Source: Bradyrhizobium guangdongense (GTDB taxonomy: Bacteria > Pseudomonadota > Alphaproteobacteria > Rhizobiales > Xanthobacteraceae). From it: a stretch of 33,039 nucleotides of DNA. Shown in pieces: positions 1-9,014 of this stretch. The first letter of the stretch is position 1, and each line of letters opens with the position of its first letter. Below the pieces are notes generated by a model. That model saw nothing but the letters and a program-made list of their open reading frames with translations. It did not search any database and was not told the DNA's origin. Made by a program: the position numbers and the translations under genes. The DNA lies in assembly GCF_006483445.1 (NCBI RefSeq), contig NZ_PPPT01000081.1:1-33039 (forward strand). The letters run 5' to 3'.

Positions 1-191
1 GCGTCATCCTGGTCGACGATCTCATCGCCACCGGCGGCACTGCCGAGGGCGCAGTGAAGCTGCTGCGTCAGATCGGCGCCAACGTGTTGGCCGCCTGCTT
101 CATCATCGATTTGCCGGAGCTCGGCGGTGCCGCCAAGCTGCGCGCCATGGACGTGCCCGTGCGCACGCTGATGACGTTCGAGGGGCATTGA
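1..191 (+). CDS. apt: Adenine phosphoribosyltransferase, C-terminal part
   Basis: Only the last 62 codons are inside the window; the reading frame begins at base 3 and ends in TGA. The enzyme makes AMP from adenine and PRPP in purine salvage in the cytoplasm. The visible part opens with [16 protein letters not shown], the PRPP-binding loop of type I phosphoribosyltransferases (two acidic residues followed by a TGGT turn), and then the usual APT tail with [10 protein letters not shown] and a final short strand. The following gene runs convergently and ends 6 bases downstream. Family assignment is firm; the N-terminus and promoter lie outside the window. Confidence 0.93.
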   Translation, partial: VILVDDLIATGGTAEGAVKLLRQIGANVLAACFIIDLPELGGAAKLRAMDVPVRTLMTFEGH

Positions 192-197
192 ACGAGG

Positions 198-569
198 TCA
201 GATCGCCTCGGCCTTCAGCTCCGCCAGCCAGTGCTGCATGCGTTCCTTCAACAGCGCATCCCTGACATAGGCCGTCTCGTCCTCGTCCAGGCGCTCGCAC
301 TCCGCAAAGCTCAGGCCCGCCTCGCCATGCGCCTTCCAGGCCGCCTGGAGGCTGCGGCAGGGATGGCCACCCTGGCGCAGCGTGAACCAGACGCGGTTCT
401 GGACCTTCTCGAGGTTGAGGGCCTGGCCGACCCAGGCCTCGCCCGTAGCCGCGCAGCGGACCGCGTAGATGCCGGCAAAGACCTTGCGCTCCTTGTAGGC
501 GGCAATCGCGGCTTTTCGGTCGGTGGTCACGGGAAAGGCCCTCGGGGGTTGCTTGTCGCGAGATCTCAT
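198..569 (-). CDS. GIY-YIG nuclease superfamily protein, small
   Basis: A 123-residue protein with a GIY-YIG-like core: AGIYAVRC at residues 32-39, then a glycine-ended second strand EAWVG at 44-48, and an Arg in the following helix. Members of this superfamily are single-domain endonucleases or structural relatives; many small bacterial members have no known role. I chose the ATG at 569. An in-frame start at 626 would place the first codons inside the palindromic intergenic repeat at 622-725, which is unlikely. The gene stands alone, convergent with apt. Whether it cuts DNA cannot be told from sequence, since the second motif is not a canonical YIG and the catalytic Glu cannot be placed with confidence. 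Confidence 0.72.
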   Translation of the reverse strand: MRSRDKQPPRAFPVTTDRKAAIAAYKERKVFAGIYAVRCAATGEAWVGQALNLEKVQNRVWFTLRQGGHPCRSLQAAWKAHGEAGLSFAECERLDEDETAYVRDALLKERMQHWLAELKAEAI

Positions 570-621
570 AGGGCCAAGCCGTCCGTCCGTCAATATTATC
601 CGGGTAAAATAAATCTCCCTC

Positions 622-725
622 GTCATTCCGGGGCGCGCGTCAGCGCGAACCCGGAATCCATTGTGCGGCTGCCTCTGTGGCCTAATGGATTCCGGGCTCG
701 CGACTTCGTCGCGCCCCGGAATGAC
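622..725. repeat. Palindromic intergenic repeat, family A (copy 1)
   Basis: The element opens with GTCATTCCGGGGCGCG and closes with the inverse, CGCGCCCCGGAATGAC. Two inner inverted segments, CCCGGAATCCATT and AATGGATTCCGGG, can pair with each other. It therefore folds as a nested hairpin and lies between two minus-strand genes. Related copies are at 10633-10713, 17942-17974 and 19247-19373. Confidence 0.85.
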
Positions 726-726
726 A

Positions 727-1395
727 TCAAGACCGCTGCAGAATCAAACTCAGCTCCAGCTCGCGGAAGGCGAGGTAATTCCGGCGGATCCACTGGTGCA
801 GCTCGGTGGACGAGTCCTTCTCCTGCCGCAGATAGCCGGTGAAGGAGAAGTTGAGCCGGTCGATATAGGTCTTGAGGAAGCCGGGCAGGGCCGGCAGCCG
901 GAACAGCCGGCCGTCGGCCATGGCGGGCGGCAGCTCGCCGCGCATGACGAATTCGTTGTCCACGGTGATCAGATTGGCTCGCGGGATCTGGGCGCGCAGC
1001 GTCTCATGCCCGCGCGCCGACACGCGGTCGCTGTCGGCCACGAACAGGATCATCGGCGCGACATGGCGGCGCGCGGCCTCCTTCAACAGGCCGATCTCGT
1101 CGGTCATCTTGAAGAACTCGTCGAAGGCGTGGAAGCCGAGGTCGATCACCTTGGCGAGCCCGTCATCGACGATGACGCGGTCCATGAGCTGCATCTTGCC
1201 GAAGGTGTCGATGACGTCGGCGGTCTCGGTGACCTTCGGTAGATAGTCCAGCAGCGACGGTTCCTTCAGATTGACGTCGAAGGCCGCGACGTTGCCGTTC
1301 TTGAGCAGCAAAAATTCCGTAAGCAGCCGCGCCAGCAGCGTCTTGCCGACCTGCGGGCGGGGCGAGCAGATGATGTAGACGGGCGTTGCGGGCAT
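727..1395 (-). CDS. ParA/MinD-like P-loop ATPase, divergent
   Basis: A 222-residue P-loop protein. Residues 6-20 form a hydrophobic strand followed by SPRPQVGKTL, a Walker A loop lacking the first lysine of the classical ParA 'deviant' motif. AAFDVNLKEPSLLDYL at about 37-52 resembles the switch region with its conserved Asp, and PMILFVADSD at 114-123 the guanine/adenine-side strand. It lies 62 bases downstream of a second ParA-like ATPase on the same strand, so the two are probably cotranscribed. No ParB, parS-like cluster or MinC/E gene is nearby. The cellular cargo is unknown. Family assignment as a SIMIBI-class NTPase is likely; specific function is open. Confidence 0.72.
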   Translation of the reverse strand: MPATPVYIICSPRPQVGKTLLARLLTEFLLLKNGNVAAFDVNLKEPSLLDYLPKVTETADVIDTFGKMQLMDRVIVDDGLAKVIDLGFHAFDEFFKMTDEIGLLKEAARRHVAPMILFVADSDRVSARGHETLRAQIPRANLITVDNEFVMRGELPPAMADGRLFRLPALPGFLKTYIDRLNFSFTGYLRQEKDSSTELHQWIRRNYLAFRELELSLILQRS

Positions 1396-1457
1396 CGGGA
1401 GCTATTATCGGCGCGAAGTCGTCGCCCAATCCAGCCGCATCCGCAGGCGTATCGCAA

Positions 1458-2219
1458 CTATTTTTCGCTGCCGCCGCTGCGCGCCGCCGGCTTGGAGCCG
1501 ACGATGTCGGTGAGGCGGATGCGGTCGAATTCGCTCCAGACGTTCGCCAGCCAGTGCCGGACATAGCCGCGCAGCACGAAAGAATAGTTCGCTGCTTCGT
1601 CGTGGATGCCCTTGTTGGCGACGAATTTCAGAAACGGAACGGACGAAACCTCGACCTGCTCATAGGCCATTTCGTTGAGCTTCGGGATCGTCAGTTCGGT
1701 CGCATCCTTGATGCGATGGAAGTAGGAATTATAGGTCGCCTGATCCCACTGGAAGAACTGGGTGTCGTTGATGAAGTTCTTCACCAGGAAATATTTTGCG
1801 CCGGTCATGAAGCCGGCCGTCTCCGCGATCTCGTCGAGCGAGGCGATCGAGGGGCCGAGGATGTGGAACACCGCAAAGGTGATCTGGCCGGCCTTGGCCG
1901 CGTCGAGGAAGCCGATGTCGCGGAGCGAAGCCAGCGCGGGCGAGAGCAGGCCGGCGCGGACGTCGATCACGGTCACCGACGGGCTCGTCGCGTTGAGCGT
2001 GTCGAAGATTTTCATCTGGTCGGCCGTGGTCGTCATGTCGACGATCTCGGTGATGTCGGGGTGGAAGCGCTTCAGCGTGCCGCGCGGCGATTCCGTATCG
2101 AACGCGCGCGTCGGCACGTTGTTGGCTGAAAAATAATCGAGCAAGGTGCGCGACACCGTGGTCTTGCCGACCCCGCCCTTGTCCGCGCCCACCACAACCA
2201 CTGCCGGCTTTGTTGCCAT
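1458..2219 (-). CDS. ParA family ATPase
   Basis: A 253-residue protein with a textbook deviant Walker A, GADKGGVGKTT, at residues 11-21 (signature Lys at 14, P-loop Lys at 19). A switch I-like segment AFDTESPRGTL follows, and then a Walker B-like strand VTVIDVRAG near residues 82-90. ParA/MinD ATPases dimerise on ATP and position DNA, proteins or complexes in the cell. The second P-loop gene follows 62 bases downstream. No partner ParB is present, which argues against a chromosome or plasmid partition role and for an orphan cargo-positioning or regulatory ATPase pair. The start ATG is the first residue of the P-loop-proximal strand, so it is well supported. Confidence 0.87.
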   Translation of the reverse strand: MATKPAVVVVGADKGGVGKTTVSRTLLDYFSANNVPTRAFDTESPRGTLKRFHPDITEIVDMTTTADQMKIFDTLNATSPSVTVIDVRAGLLSPALASLRDIGFLDAAKAGQITFAVFHILGPSIASLDEIAETAGFMTGAKYFLVKNFINDTQFFQWDQATYNSYFHRIKDATELTIPKLNEMAYEQVEVSSVPFLKFVANKGIHDEAANYSFVLRGYVRHWLANVWSEFDRIRLTDIVGSKPAARSGGSEK

Positions 2220-2403
2220 TGACGTCCCCTAACGCGCGCCCCCGACCGCGATTGGCGCGATCGGTCAGGTCTCTTGTCTGCTGTTGGGCGCGAACATGGC
2301 AGAAACAAGGGAGAATTCAATTCTTTGCAGCACGCCAGCGGCGATTCCGGAGGTTTTTCCCAATCGCCGTGCGGACAGCCTCATGAAGCGGCAAATCGCG
2401 CGC

Positions 2404-3627
2404 TCAATGACGGCCCCAGGGACCTATTGGATTACCCAGAACGGTTCCGATGGGGCCACCAGGCAGCGGAGGTGGCACAGTCCCGGCGGGCTTGCCGGAA
2501 TCGTTCCACGGGCCTTTCGGAACGGGCGGCGGGGCGTCTTGCTCGTCGGCCTGCGCGTCCTGCGCTTCCTGTTCTTCGCCCTCGTCGGACGGCGGCGGCA
2601 GCGGGCCGGGATCGTGGCCGCCGGCGAACTTGACCAGCGCGTCGACCCGCGAATCCACCGAAGGATGGGTCGCGAACAGGTCGGCAAAGCCCTCGCGGGG
2701 ATTGTCCACGCAGAGCTCCATCACCGCGGAGGTCGCGCCCGGCAATTCGCCGCGGTTCTCGATCTTGCGCAGCGCCGTAATCATGGCGTCGGGATTCTTG
2801 GTCAGCTCGACCGCGCCTGCGTCGGCGAGATACTCCCGCGAGCGCGACAGTGCGAGCTTGACGACCTGCGACATCAGCCAGGCCACCACGATCAGCACTA
2901 CCGCAATGATGATGACGATGATCGCGCCGCCGCCGCCCGAGCTCTTGCTGTCGCTGCTGGAGGAAGATGACGAGCGGGACGAGGAGCCCGACGACCACGA
3001 GCCGCCGGAGCCCGAATTCCAGCTCAAATTGGTGAACAGGCGGAAGAACAATTCGCCGAAGAAGCCGACCACGCCGGCGATGATGACGGCGACCACCATG
3101 AGCTGCACGTCGCCGTTCTTGATGTGGGTCAGCTCGTGGCCGAGCACCGCCTCGATCTCCTGGTCGTCGAGCGCTTTCAGGAGGCCGGTGGTGACGGTGA
3201 TGGAATATTGCCGTGGATTCAGGCCGGTGGCGAAGGCGTTCAGCGCCGGCGAATCCATGATCTTCAGCTTCGGCATGGTGATGCCGCGCGAGATGCACAT
3301 GTTTTCGAGGAGATTATAGAGCCGCGGTTCTTCCTTGCGCGTCACGTCGTGACCGCCGGTGACCGCGTCGATCATGTTCTGGTGGAAGAAATAGGCGATG
3401 ATGATCCAGGCAATCGCGACGACCGTGGCAATGGGCGCCGCGCTCTTCAGGTCGGAGAGTGCGTGCGTCAGGTAATAGCTGACGCTGCGGTCGCCGTTGA
3501 TGACGACCTCGGCGAGCAGCGCGCCGGCATAGACCAGCACGTAGAGCAGCAGGAACAGGCCCGCGAGCAGCAGCATCGAACGGACCTTGTTCGATGCGAT
3601 ATGCGTGTAGAGACCATACGCGGCCAT
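2404..3627 (-). CDS. M48 family membrane metalloprotease (HtpX-like)
   Basis: A 407-residue membrane zinc protease. Hydrophobic helices lie at about residues 17-37, 64-82, 176-190 and 235-256. The zinc site is HELTH at 164-168, in the context GHELTHIKNGD, with the likely third ligand Glu in SREYLADAGA near 265. A serine/glycine-only linker at about 204-234 sits between the third and fourth helices, and the last 80 residues are a proline- and acid-rich tail absent from E. coli HtpX. HtpX-type enzymes degrade damaged membrane proteins. The lemA gene lies 32 bases upstream on the same strand, a common LemA-protease pairing. The exact substrate is unknown. Confidence 0.9.
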   Translation of the reverse strand: MAAYGLYTHIASNKVRSMLLLAGLFLLLYVLVYAGALLAEVVINGDRSVSYYLTHALSDLKSAAPIATVVAIAWIIIAYFFHQNMIDAVTGGHDVTRKEEPRLYNLLENMCISRGITMPKLKIMDSPALNAFATGLNPRQYSITVTTGLLKALDDQEIEAVLGHELTHIKNGDVQLMVVAVIIAGVVGFFGELFFRLFTNLSWNSGSGGSWSSGSSSRSSSSSSSDSKSSGGGGAIIVIIIAVVLIVVAWLMSQVVKLALSRSREYLADAGAVELTKNPDAMITALRKIENRGELPGATSAVMELCVDNPREGFADLFATHPSVDSRVDALVKFAGGHDPGPLPPPSDEGEEQEAQDAQADEQDAPPPVPKGPWNDSGKPAGTVPPPLPGGPIGTVLGNPIGPWGRH

Positions 3628-3659
3628 GGCGCGCTGTCCTGCCGGTCAATTCGCTGTTA

Positions 3660-4220
3660 TCAGAACTTGACCTGCGGCGCCGCCTCGACCTCGGTGCGGC
3701 TGGCGCCGAGATCGAAGAAGTCCTTGCGGGTGAAGCCGAACATGCCGGCGAACAGCGCCGCCGGCATCTGCTGGATGCCGGTGTTGTATTCCTGGACCGC
3801 GTTGTTGAAGAAGCGGCGGCTCGCCGCGATCTTGTTCTCGAGGTCGGAAAGCTCGCTCGCAAGCTGCTGGAAATTGGCGTTGGCCTTGAGGTCCGGATAG
3901 GCCTCCGACAGCGCGATCAGCCGTCCGAGTGCGCCGGAGAGCTGGTTCTCGGCCGCCGACACCTGGGCCGGGCCCTGCGCCGACATCGCCGAATTGCGTG
4001 CCTTGATGACGTCGTCGAGCGTGCCGCGCTCATGCGAGGCATAGCCCTTCACGGTCTCGACCAGGTTCGGAACGAGGTCGTGGCGCTGCTTGAGCTGCAC
4101 GTCGATATCGGCAAAGGCCTGGCTGACGCGCTGGCCGAGCGCGACCAGCCGGTTGTAGGCGCCGAAGGCGAACAGCACGATGACGACGATAACGCCGAGA
4201 ACGATCCAGCCGGTCGACAT
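3660..4220 (-). CDS. lemA: LemA family protein
   Basis: A 186-residue protein with one N-terminal membrane helix (about residues 5-22) followed by the coiled-coil LemA domain. Recognisable stretches are YNRLVALGQRVSQAFADIDV, RHDLVPNLVETVKGYA, and AYPDLKANANFQQLASEL. LemA proteins are anchored with the helical domain outside the cytoplasm; their molecular role is unclear. The ATG at 4220 has AGGAG seven bases upstream, which fixes the start. The gene is followed 32 bases later by the M48 protease, so the pair is probably an operon acting at the membrane. Confidence 0.93.
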   Translation of the reverse strand: MSTGWIVLGVIVVIVLFAFGAYNRLVALGQRVSQAFADIDVQLKQRHDLVPNLVETVKGYASHERGTLDDVIKARNSAMSAQGPAQVSAAENQLSGALGRLIALSEAYPDLKANANFQQLASELSDLENKIAASRRFFNNAVQEYNTGIQQMPAALFAGMFGFTRKDFFDLGASRTEVEAAPQVKF

Positions 4221-4353
4221 GGAAAACTCCTGAAGGGGGAAGAAGGCGGGTAGCGTAACCCAAAATGGCGCCTGAAAGTACCGGCGCAGAGGGAAGGTAT
4301 GACTTGGTCGGATGTGGAGCCATCCGAGTTCAAGGGAAAAGGGGCGAACGAGG

Positions 4354-5334
4354 TTAACTTTCCGCCATGACGGCATCGCCCCAGCGCCAGCGCCGGGCCT
4401 CCGCATAGGCCGGCTTGTCGCGGCGGGGCACCTTTGTCGCCGCGACGCCGTCCTCGGTGCAGAGCTTTGCCGTAATCTCGGCCTTGCCGAAATCGGGCGG
4501 CGCCAGCACGCGTGACCTCCGTGCCGCGACCGGTGTGCGGGTCAGCGCCACATAGATGAAGCGTTCGTCCTCGAACGGCACGTCCGCGCCCTTGATCTGG
4601 CGGTGGGCTTGCGAGCGCGGCAGGCGCTGGTTGAAATGGCACCAGTCGGGCGCTGCGAGCGGGCAGGGTCTGTCGTGCGGGCAGGGCGCCGCGACATGGG
4701 CACCCAACGCGATCAACTGCTGGCGCAGCGCGAGGATGCGGGCATAGCCGGCTGGCGTGCCGGGCTCGATCACGACGAGCGCGTTGCGCGCCTTGGCCCA
4801 CATCGCATCCGCGAGCGCACGCTGATCGCTCTCGCCGAGCTCGCCGATCAGATAGCTCGCGATGACGAGATCGGCGATCGAGGCCTGCGCGAGGTTCTCG
4901 CCGGCGTCGCCCGGCGGATAGCTGCAGCCGGCCAGTTGCGGGCTATCTTCCGCAAGCTCCAGCGCCAGCTTGCTCAGGGTGCGGTTGGCGTCGATCAGCG
5001 TGAACGAGGCGAGCGACGGGAAGGCTTCTGCCGCCGCCCAGCTCGCGGTGCCCGGGCCGGCGCCGACGTCGAGCAGGGTTTCCGGCGCAAGGCCCGGAAC
5101 GATCTCGATCAGCGCGTTCAGGCTGGCAGCCACAGCCGCGTATGTCGCCGGCATGCGCGCGAGCGCATAGGCCAGCGCATCGGCGTCGGACTTGATGCCG
5201 CCCGAATTGCCGCCGGTGCGATAGGCATTCGAGATCTTCGCCGAGCGTTGCGCCGCGTCAGTGCGCGAAACACCCTGGAGTTTGCCGTCGAGCGCGGCCT
5301 TGAGCGGCGCGGGGAGTGAGGGGGAAACCCTCAC
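4354..5334 (-). CDS. Rsm22-type ribosomal small-subunit methyltransferase-like protein
   Basis: A 326-residue protein of the Rsm22 family, SAM-dependent methyltransferase-fold proteins linked to small-subunit ribosome assembly. The SAM-binding motif LLDVGAGPGT is at residues 87-96, with an acidic strand end, FTLIDAN, at 111-117. Cysteines at 218, 224 and 232 (in PCPHDRPCPL and DWCHF) match the conserved cysteine cluster of the family, which has been linked to an iron-sulfur site in homologues. The GTG start overlaps the TGA stop of smc by four bases (GTGA), suggesting translational coupling. Whether it methylates rRNA or acts as an assembly factor is not settled by sequence. Confidence 0.85.
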   Translation of the reverse strand: MRVSPSLPAPLKAALDGKLQGVSRTDAAQRSAKISNAYRTGGNSGGIKSDADALAYALARMPATYAAVAASLNALIEIVPGLAPETLLDVGAGPGTASWAAAEAFPSLASFTLIDANRTLSKLALELAEDSPQLAGCSYPPGDAGENLAQASIADLVIASYLIGELGESDQRALADAMWAKARNALVVIEPGTPAGYARILALRQQLIALGAHVAAPCPHDRPCPLAAPDWCHFNQRLPRSQAHRQIKGADVPFEDERFIYVALTRTPVAARRSRVLAPPDFGKAEITAKLCTEDGVAATKVPRRDKPAYAEARRWRWGDAVMAES

Positions 5335-8300
5335 GCCACGTTCTGGTCCAGGATGTCGACGGCCTGCTCGAGGTTGACCGAGACGAGTTGCGACACGCCG
5401 CGCTCGGCCATGGTAACGCCGAACAGCCGGTTCATGCGCGCCATCGTGATCGGGTTGTGCGTGATGATGATGAAGCGCGTGTCGGTCGTGGCGGTCATTT
5501 CATGCAGCAGGTTGCAATAGCGCTCGACATTGTGGTCGTCGAGCGGCGCGTCGACTTCGTCCAGCACGCAGATCGGCGACGGGTTGGTGAGGAACACCGC
5601 AAAGATCAGCGCGGTCGCGGTCAGCGCCTGCTCGCCGCCCGAGAGCAGCGATAGCGTCTGCGGCTTCTTGCCCGGCGGCTTTGCGATGATCTCGAGACCG
5701 GCTTCCAGCGGGTCCTCGCTCTCGATCAGGTGCAGCGCAGCCTCGCCGCCGCCGAACAGCTCGACGAACAGGCGCTTGAAGTGGTTGTTGACGACCTCGA
5801 ACGAGGTCAAGAGACGCTCGCGGGCTTCCTTGTTGAGGCTCTGGATGCCCTGGCGCAGCCGCTTGATGGCTTCGACGAGATCGTCGCGCTCGGTGGTCAG
5901 CCCGGTGTGCTGTGCCTCGACCTCGCGCAGCTCTTCCTCGGCGCGCAGATTGACGGCGCCGAGGCGCTCGCGGTCGCGGCGCAGCTTTTCCAGCTCTTCC
6001 TCGGTCTCACCGAGCGGCGGCAGCTCCGCGCCCGGCTCGATCTCGGCGAGGCCGGCAACGGCCTGCGGCTCGACCTCGAGCATGTCGTGGATCTCGCGCT
6101 CGATGTCGGCAAGGCGGCGCCGCGCGCCCTCCATGCGCTCCTCGGCGCGTGCGGTTGCCTCGCGGGCGCTGGAGAGAGCCTCGAGCGTCAGCTTCGCGAC
6201 GCGATCGGTCTCGGCCATCGCGGTCTCGGCGGCGACCAGCGCGTCGGCGGCAACGCGGCGATCGTTCTCGGCGTAGTCGATCTCGGTGAGCAGCGCGCTG
6301 CGCTTCTCCGCGAACACCGCGGGCGCGTTCTCGAGATCGGAGCGCTCGATCGTGACCTCGGTGATGCGGGCCTGGATGGTGTCGATATGCGAGGCCGCGC
6401 TCTCCTTGCGGCTCTGCCACTCGGTGCGCTCGGCAAGGATCGCCTGCACGCGGCGGTCGGCCAGCTCCGCTTCGCGGGCCAGCGCCTGCGCCTCGGCGCG
6501 GACTTGCGCCGCGAGGCGACGGTGCCCCTCGATGTCGCTGCGCACGGCAGCGAGGCGCACTTCCGTGTCTTCACTCGACGGCAGCTCGGAGATCGCAGCC
6601 GCGGCATATTCATGCGCGGCTTCGGCTTCGGCGCGGTCGGCGGCGAGGCGGCTATGGGCTTCCGACAGCGTCGCCTTGCGCGCGGCGTGACGGTTGATCT
6701 CGCGCTCGGCGGTGGCATGGCGCTCGCGCGCGGCGTTGAGCTCGCGCTGCGCAGCACGCCAGGCTTCGCGCGTGGCGCCTTCGGTGCTGGCCGCCATCTG
6801 CAGCTCGGCCTCGGCATTTTCCAGCGCCTGGCGCTTGATCTGGGCGTCGATGCGGGCCTGCTCCAGCTCGTTCTCGATGTCAACCAGGCGGGCGCGCTCG
6901 GCCAGGCGCCGTGCCGCGCCGGTCGGCGCATGCGCTGCCGCGACAAAGCCGTCCCAGCGCCAGACGTCGCCTTCGCGCGAGACCAGCCGCTGGCCGGTCT
7001 TGAGCTGCGAGACGAGCTCGGCGCCGCGCTCGCGCGACACCACGCCGATCTGGGCCAGACGGCGCGCCAGCTCGACCGGCGCCTCGACGTGATTGGCGAG
7101 CGGCTCGACGCCCGCGGGCAGCACCGGGTCGCCCTCGGTAACGCCGGAATTGGTCCAGCGCATCGGCGCCGACGGATCGACGGGCGCGTCGAGATCGTCG
7201 CCCAGTGCAGCACCGATCGCCTTCTCATAACCCTTGGCGACGGTGATGCCGTCGATGATCGGCGGCCACAGATTCTTGGTCTCGCCATTGACGATCTTGG
7301 AGATCGTGCGCGCCTCGGTCTCCAACCGCTGCACGCGCTTGTCGGCTTCGTTCAGCGGCGAGCGCGAGGATTCCAGCGTCTGGCGGGCGGCGACATGCGC
7401 GGCTTCGCTGTCTTGTGCCGCGGCCTCGGACGCGGCAAGCGTCTCTTCGGCCGTTGCGACCAGGGCGGCGAGCTCGGTGACGTCGCCGAAGCCGCCGGTC
7501 TCCTGCGCGAGCTTGGCTTCTTCCGCTGCGACGCCGGCGATCTCCTGATCGAGCCGGGCGAGGCGGTCGCGATGGGTGCGAACATTGGCTTCGAGCTGGT
7601 TGCGCTTGGCGGTGAGGTCGGCAAGCGCGGTGGTCAGCTCGGCGAACTGGCCCTCGGCCTCCGCGAGCACGCTTTCCGCTTCCGCGACGCGCTCGTCGAC
7701 GCCGGAGCGCTTTTCGACGCGCGACTTGATCTCTTCCTTGATCTCGGCGTCCTCGGCATCAAGCCGCTCCAGCGCGACGTCGGCATCCCCGGTCTGCTGC
7801 TGGGCGCGGGCGATGTCGCCCTCGAACTGGGTCAGCCGGCGCTCGAGCTCGGCGACGCGCTCCTTGGCGCGCTCTTCCTCGCGGTCGAGCAGCTCGCGCG
7901 CATTGGTGAGGCGCTGCAGGCCCGCGGCCGCGCGCGCTTCCGCATCGCGCAACGCCGGCATCTCGGCGGCCCGGATCGCCTGGATGCGCGCGGCCTCGGC
8001 CTGGTGCTGGGTGCGCTCGGCCATCTCGCGGACGGCGAGATCATGGGTGTGGCCGGAATCATTGACCTCGGCATGGGCCGCGATCCAGCGCAGGTGGAAC
8101 AGGGTTGCTTCCGCCTTGCGCACCTTGGCCGCGACCTCGCGGTAGCGCACGGCCTGGCGGGCCTGCTTCTTCAGGCCTTCCATCTGGCCTGCGAGCTGGC
8201 CGATCACGTCTTCGACCCGGGTGAGGTTGGTCTCGGCCGCCTTCAGCCGCAGCTCGGCCTCGTGACGGCGGGCATGCAGGCCGGCGACGCCGGCGGCGTC

Positions 8301-8795
8301 TTCCAGCACGCGGCGGCGCTGCTCGGGTTTGGCCTGGATGATCTCGCCGATCTTGCCCTGGTGGACGAGGGCCGGCGAGCGCGCGCCGGTGGCGGCGTCC
8401 GCAAACAGGATCTGCACGTCGCGCGCGCGCACGTCGCGGCCGTTGATGCGATAAACCGAGCCCGCCTCGCGCTCGATGCGGCGGGAGATTTCAAGAAACT
8501 GGGCGTCATTCATCGCCGCAGGTGCCGAGCGGTCGGCATTGTCGATCGTCATCGTCACTTCGGCGTGGTTGCGCGCCGGGCGGTTGCCGGAGCCCGCAAA
8601 GATCACGGCGTCCATGTCGGAGGCGCGCAGCGACTTGTACGAGGTTTCGCCCATCGCCCAGCGCAGCGCTTCGACGAGATTCGATTTGCCGCAACCGTTC
8701 GGACCGACGACGCCGGTGAGACCGGGCTCGATCACGAAGTCGGTGGGCTCGACGAACGACTTGAAACCATGCAGGCGGAGGCGGGTGATTTTCAT
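5331..8795 (-). CDS. smc: Chromosome segregation ATPase SMC
   Basis: A 1154-residue SMC protein, the usual length for the family. The N-terminal head carries the Walker A GPNGCGKSN at residues 31-39. Long heptad-rich coiled coils flank a central hinge, recognisable around DGITVAKGYEKAIGAALG. The C-terminal head carries the ABC signature LLSGGEQALTATAL and the Walker B strand ICVLDEVDAPLDD. SMC condenses and aligns newly replicated DNA with ScpA/ScpB, neither of which is in the window. I chose ATG 8795 because MKITRLRLHGFKSF is the standard SMC N-terminus; the frame stays open to 8930 but that extension is not conserved-looking. It precedes the Rsm22 gene with a four-base overlap. Confidence 0.98.
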   Translation of the reverse strand: MKITRLRLHGFKSFVEPTDFVIEPGLTGVVGPNGCGKSNLVEALRWAMGETSYKSLRASDMDAVIFAGSGNRPARNHAEVTMTIDNADRSAPAAMNDAQFLEISRRIEREAGSVYRINGRDVRARDVQILFADAATGARSPALVHQGKIGEIIQAKPEQRRRVLEDAAGVAGLHARRHEAELRLKAAETNLTRVEDVIGQLAGQMEGLKKQARQAVRYREVAAKVRKAEATLFHLRWIAAHAEVNDSGHTHDLAVREMAERTQHQAEAARIQAIRAAEMPALRDAEARAAAGLQRLTNARELLDREEERAKERVAELERRLTQFEGDIARAQQQTGDADVALERLDAEDAEIKEEIKSRVEKRSGVDERVAEAESVLAEAEGQFAELTTALADLTAKRNQLEANVRTHRDRLARLDQEIAGVAAEEAKLAQETGGFGDVTELAALVATAEETLAASEAAAQDSEAAHVAARQTLESSRSPLNEADKRVQRLETEARTISKIVNGETKNLWPPIIDGITVAKGYEKAIGAALGDDLDAPVDPSAPMRWTNSGVTEGDPVLPAGVEPLANHVEAPVELARRLAQIGVVSRERGAELVSQLKTGQRLVSREGDVWRWDGFVAAAHAPTGAARRLAERARLVDIENELEQARIDAQIKRQALENAEAELQMAASTEGATREAWRAAQRELNAARERHATAEREINRHAARKATLSEAHSRLAADRAEAEAAHEYAAAAISELPSSEDTEVRLAAVRSDIEGHRRLAAQVRAEAQALAREAELADRRVQAILAERTEWQSRKESAASHIDTIQARITEVTIERSDLENAPAVFAEKRSALLTEIDYAENDRRVAADALVAAETAMAETDRVAKLTLEALSSAREATARAEERMEGARRRLADIEREIHDMLEVEPQAVAGLAEIEPGAELPPLGETEEELEKLRRDRERLGAVNLRAEEELREVEAQHTGLTTERDDLVEAIKRLRQGIQSLNKEARERLLTSFEVVNNHFKRLFVELFGGGEAALHLIESEDPLEAGLEIIAKPPGKKPQTLSLLSGGEQALTATALIFAVFLTNPSPICVLDEVDAPLDDHNVERYCNLLHEMTATTDTRFIIITHNPITMARMNRLFGVTMAERGVSQLVSVNLEQAVDILDQNVA

Positions 8796-9014
8796 GAACA
8801 CGCTTCTCTGTTGACAGGGCGCGAATCTCCCTGCCGTGACAATACCATAGAAGGCAATGTCGATGTCTGGACGAGTCGCTTGATACGGCTCATGCGGCTG
8901 GACAATGGCCGCGCCGCCGCTCAAGGGCAACCAGCGAAAAGCGCTTTTCCCAAGGGAAATATCGCGGGAATTCTACGGCTTGAGTCCCCGCGAATCAGGA
9001 CCGGAGCGTAACGA

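Noticed and set aside
5730..9011. A 1093-codon open frame on the plus strand opposite smc
   Set aside because: It is the complement of the smc coiled-coil codons. It has no recognisable domain, and its residues are the mirror of GC-rich smc codon use.
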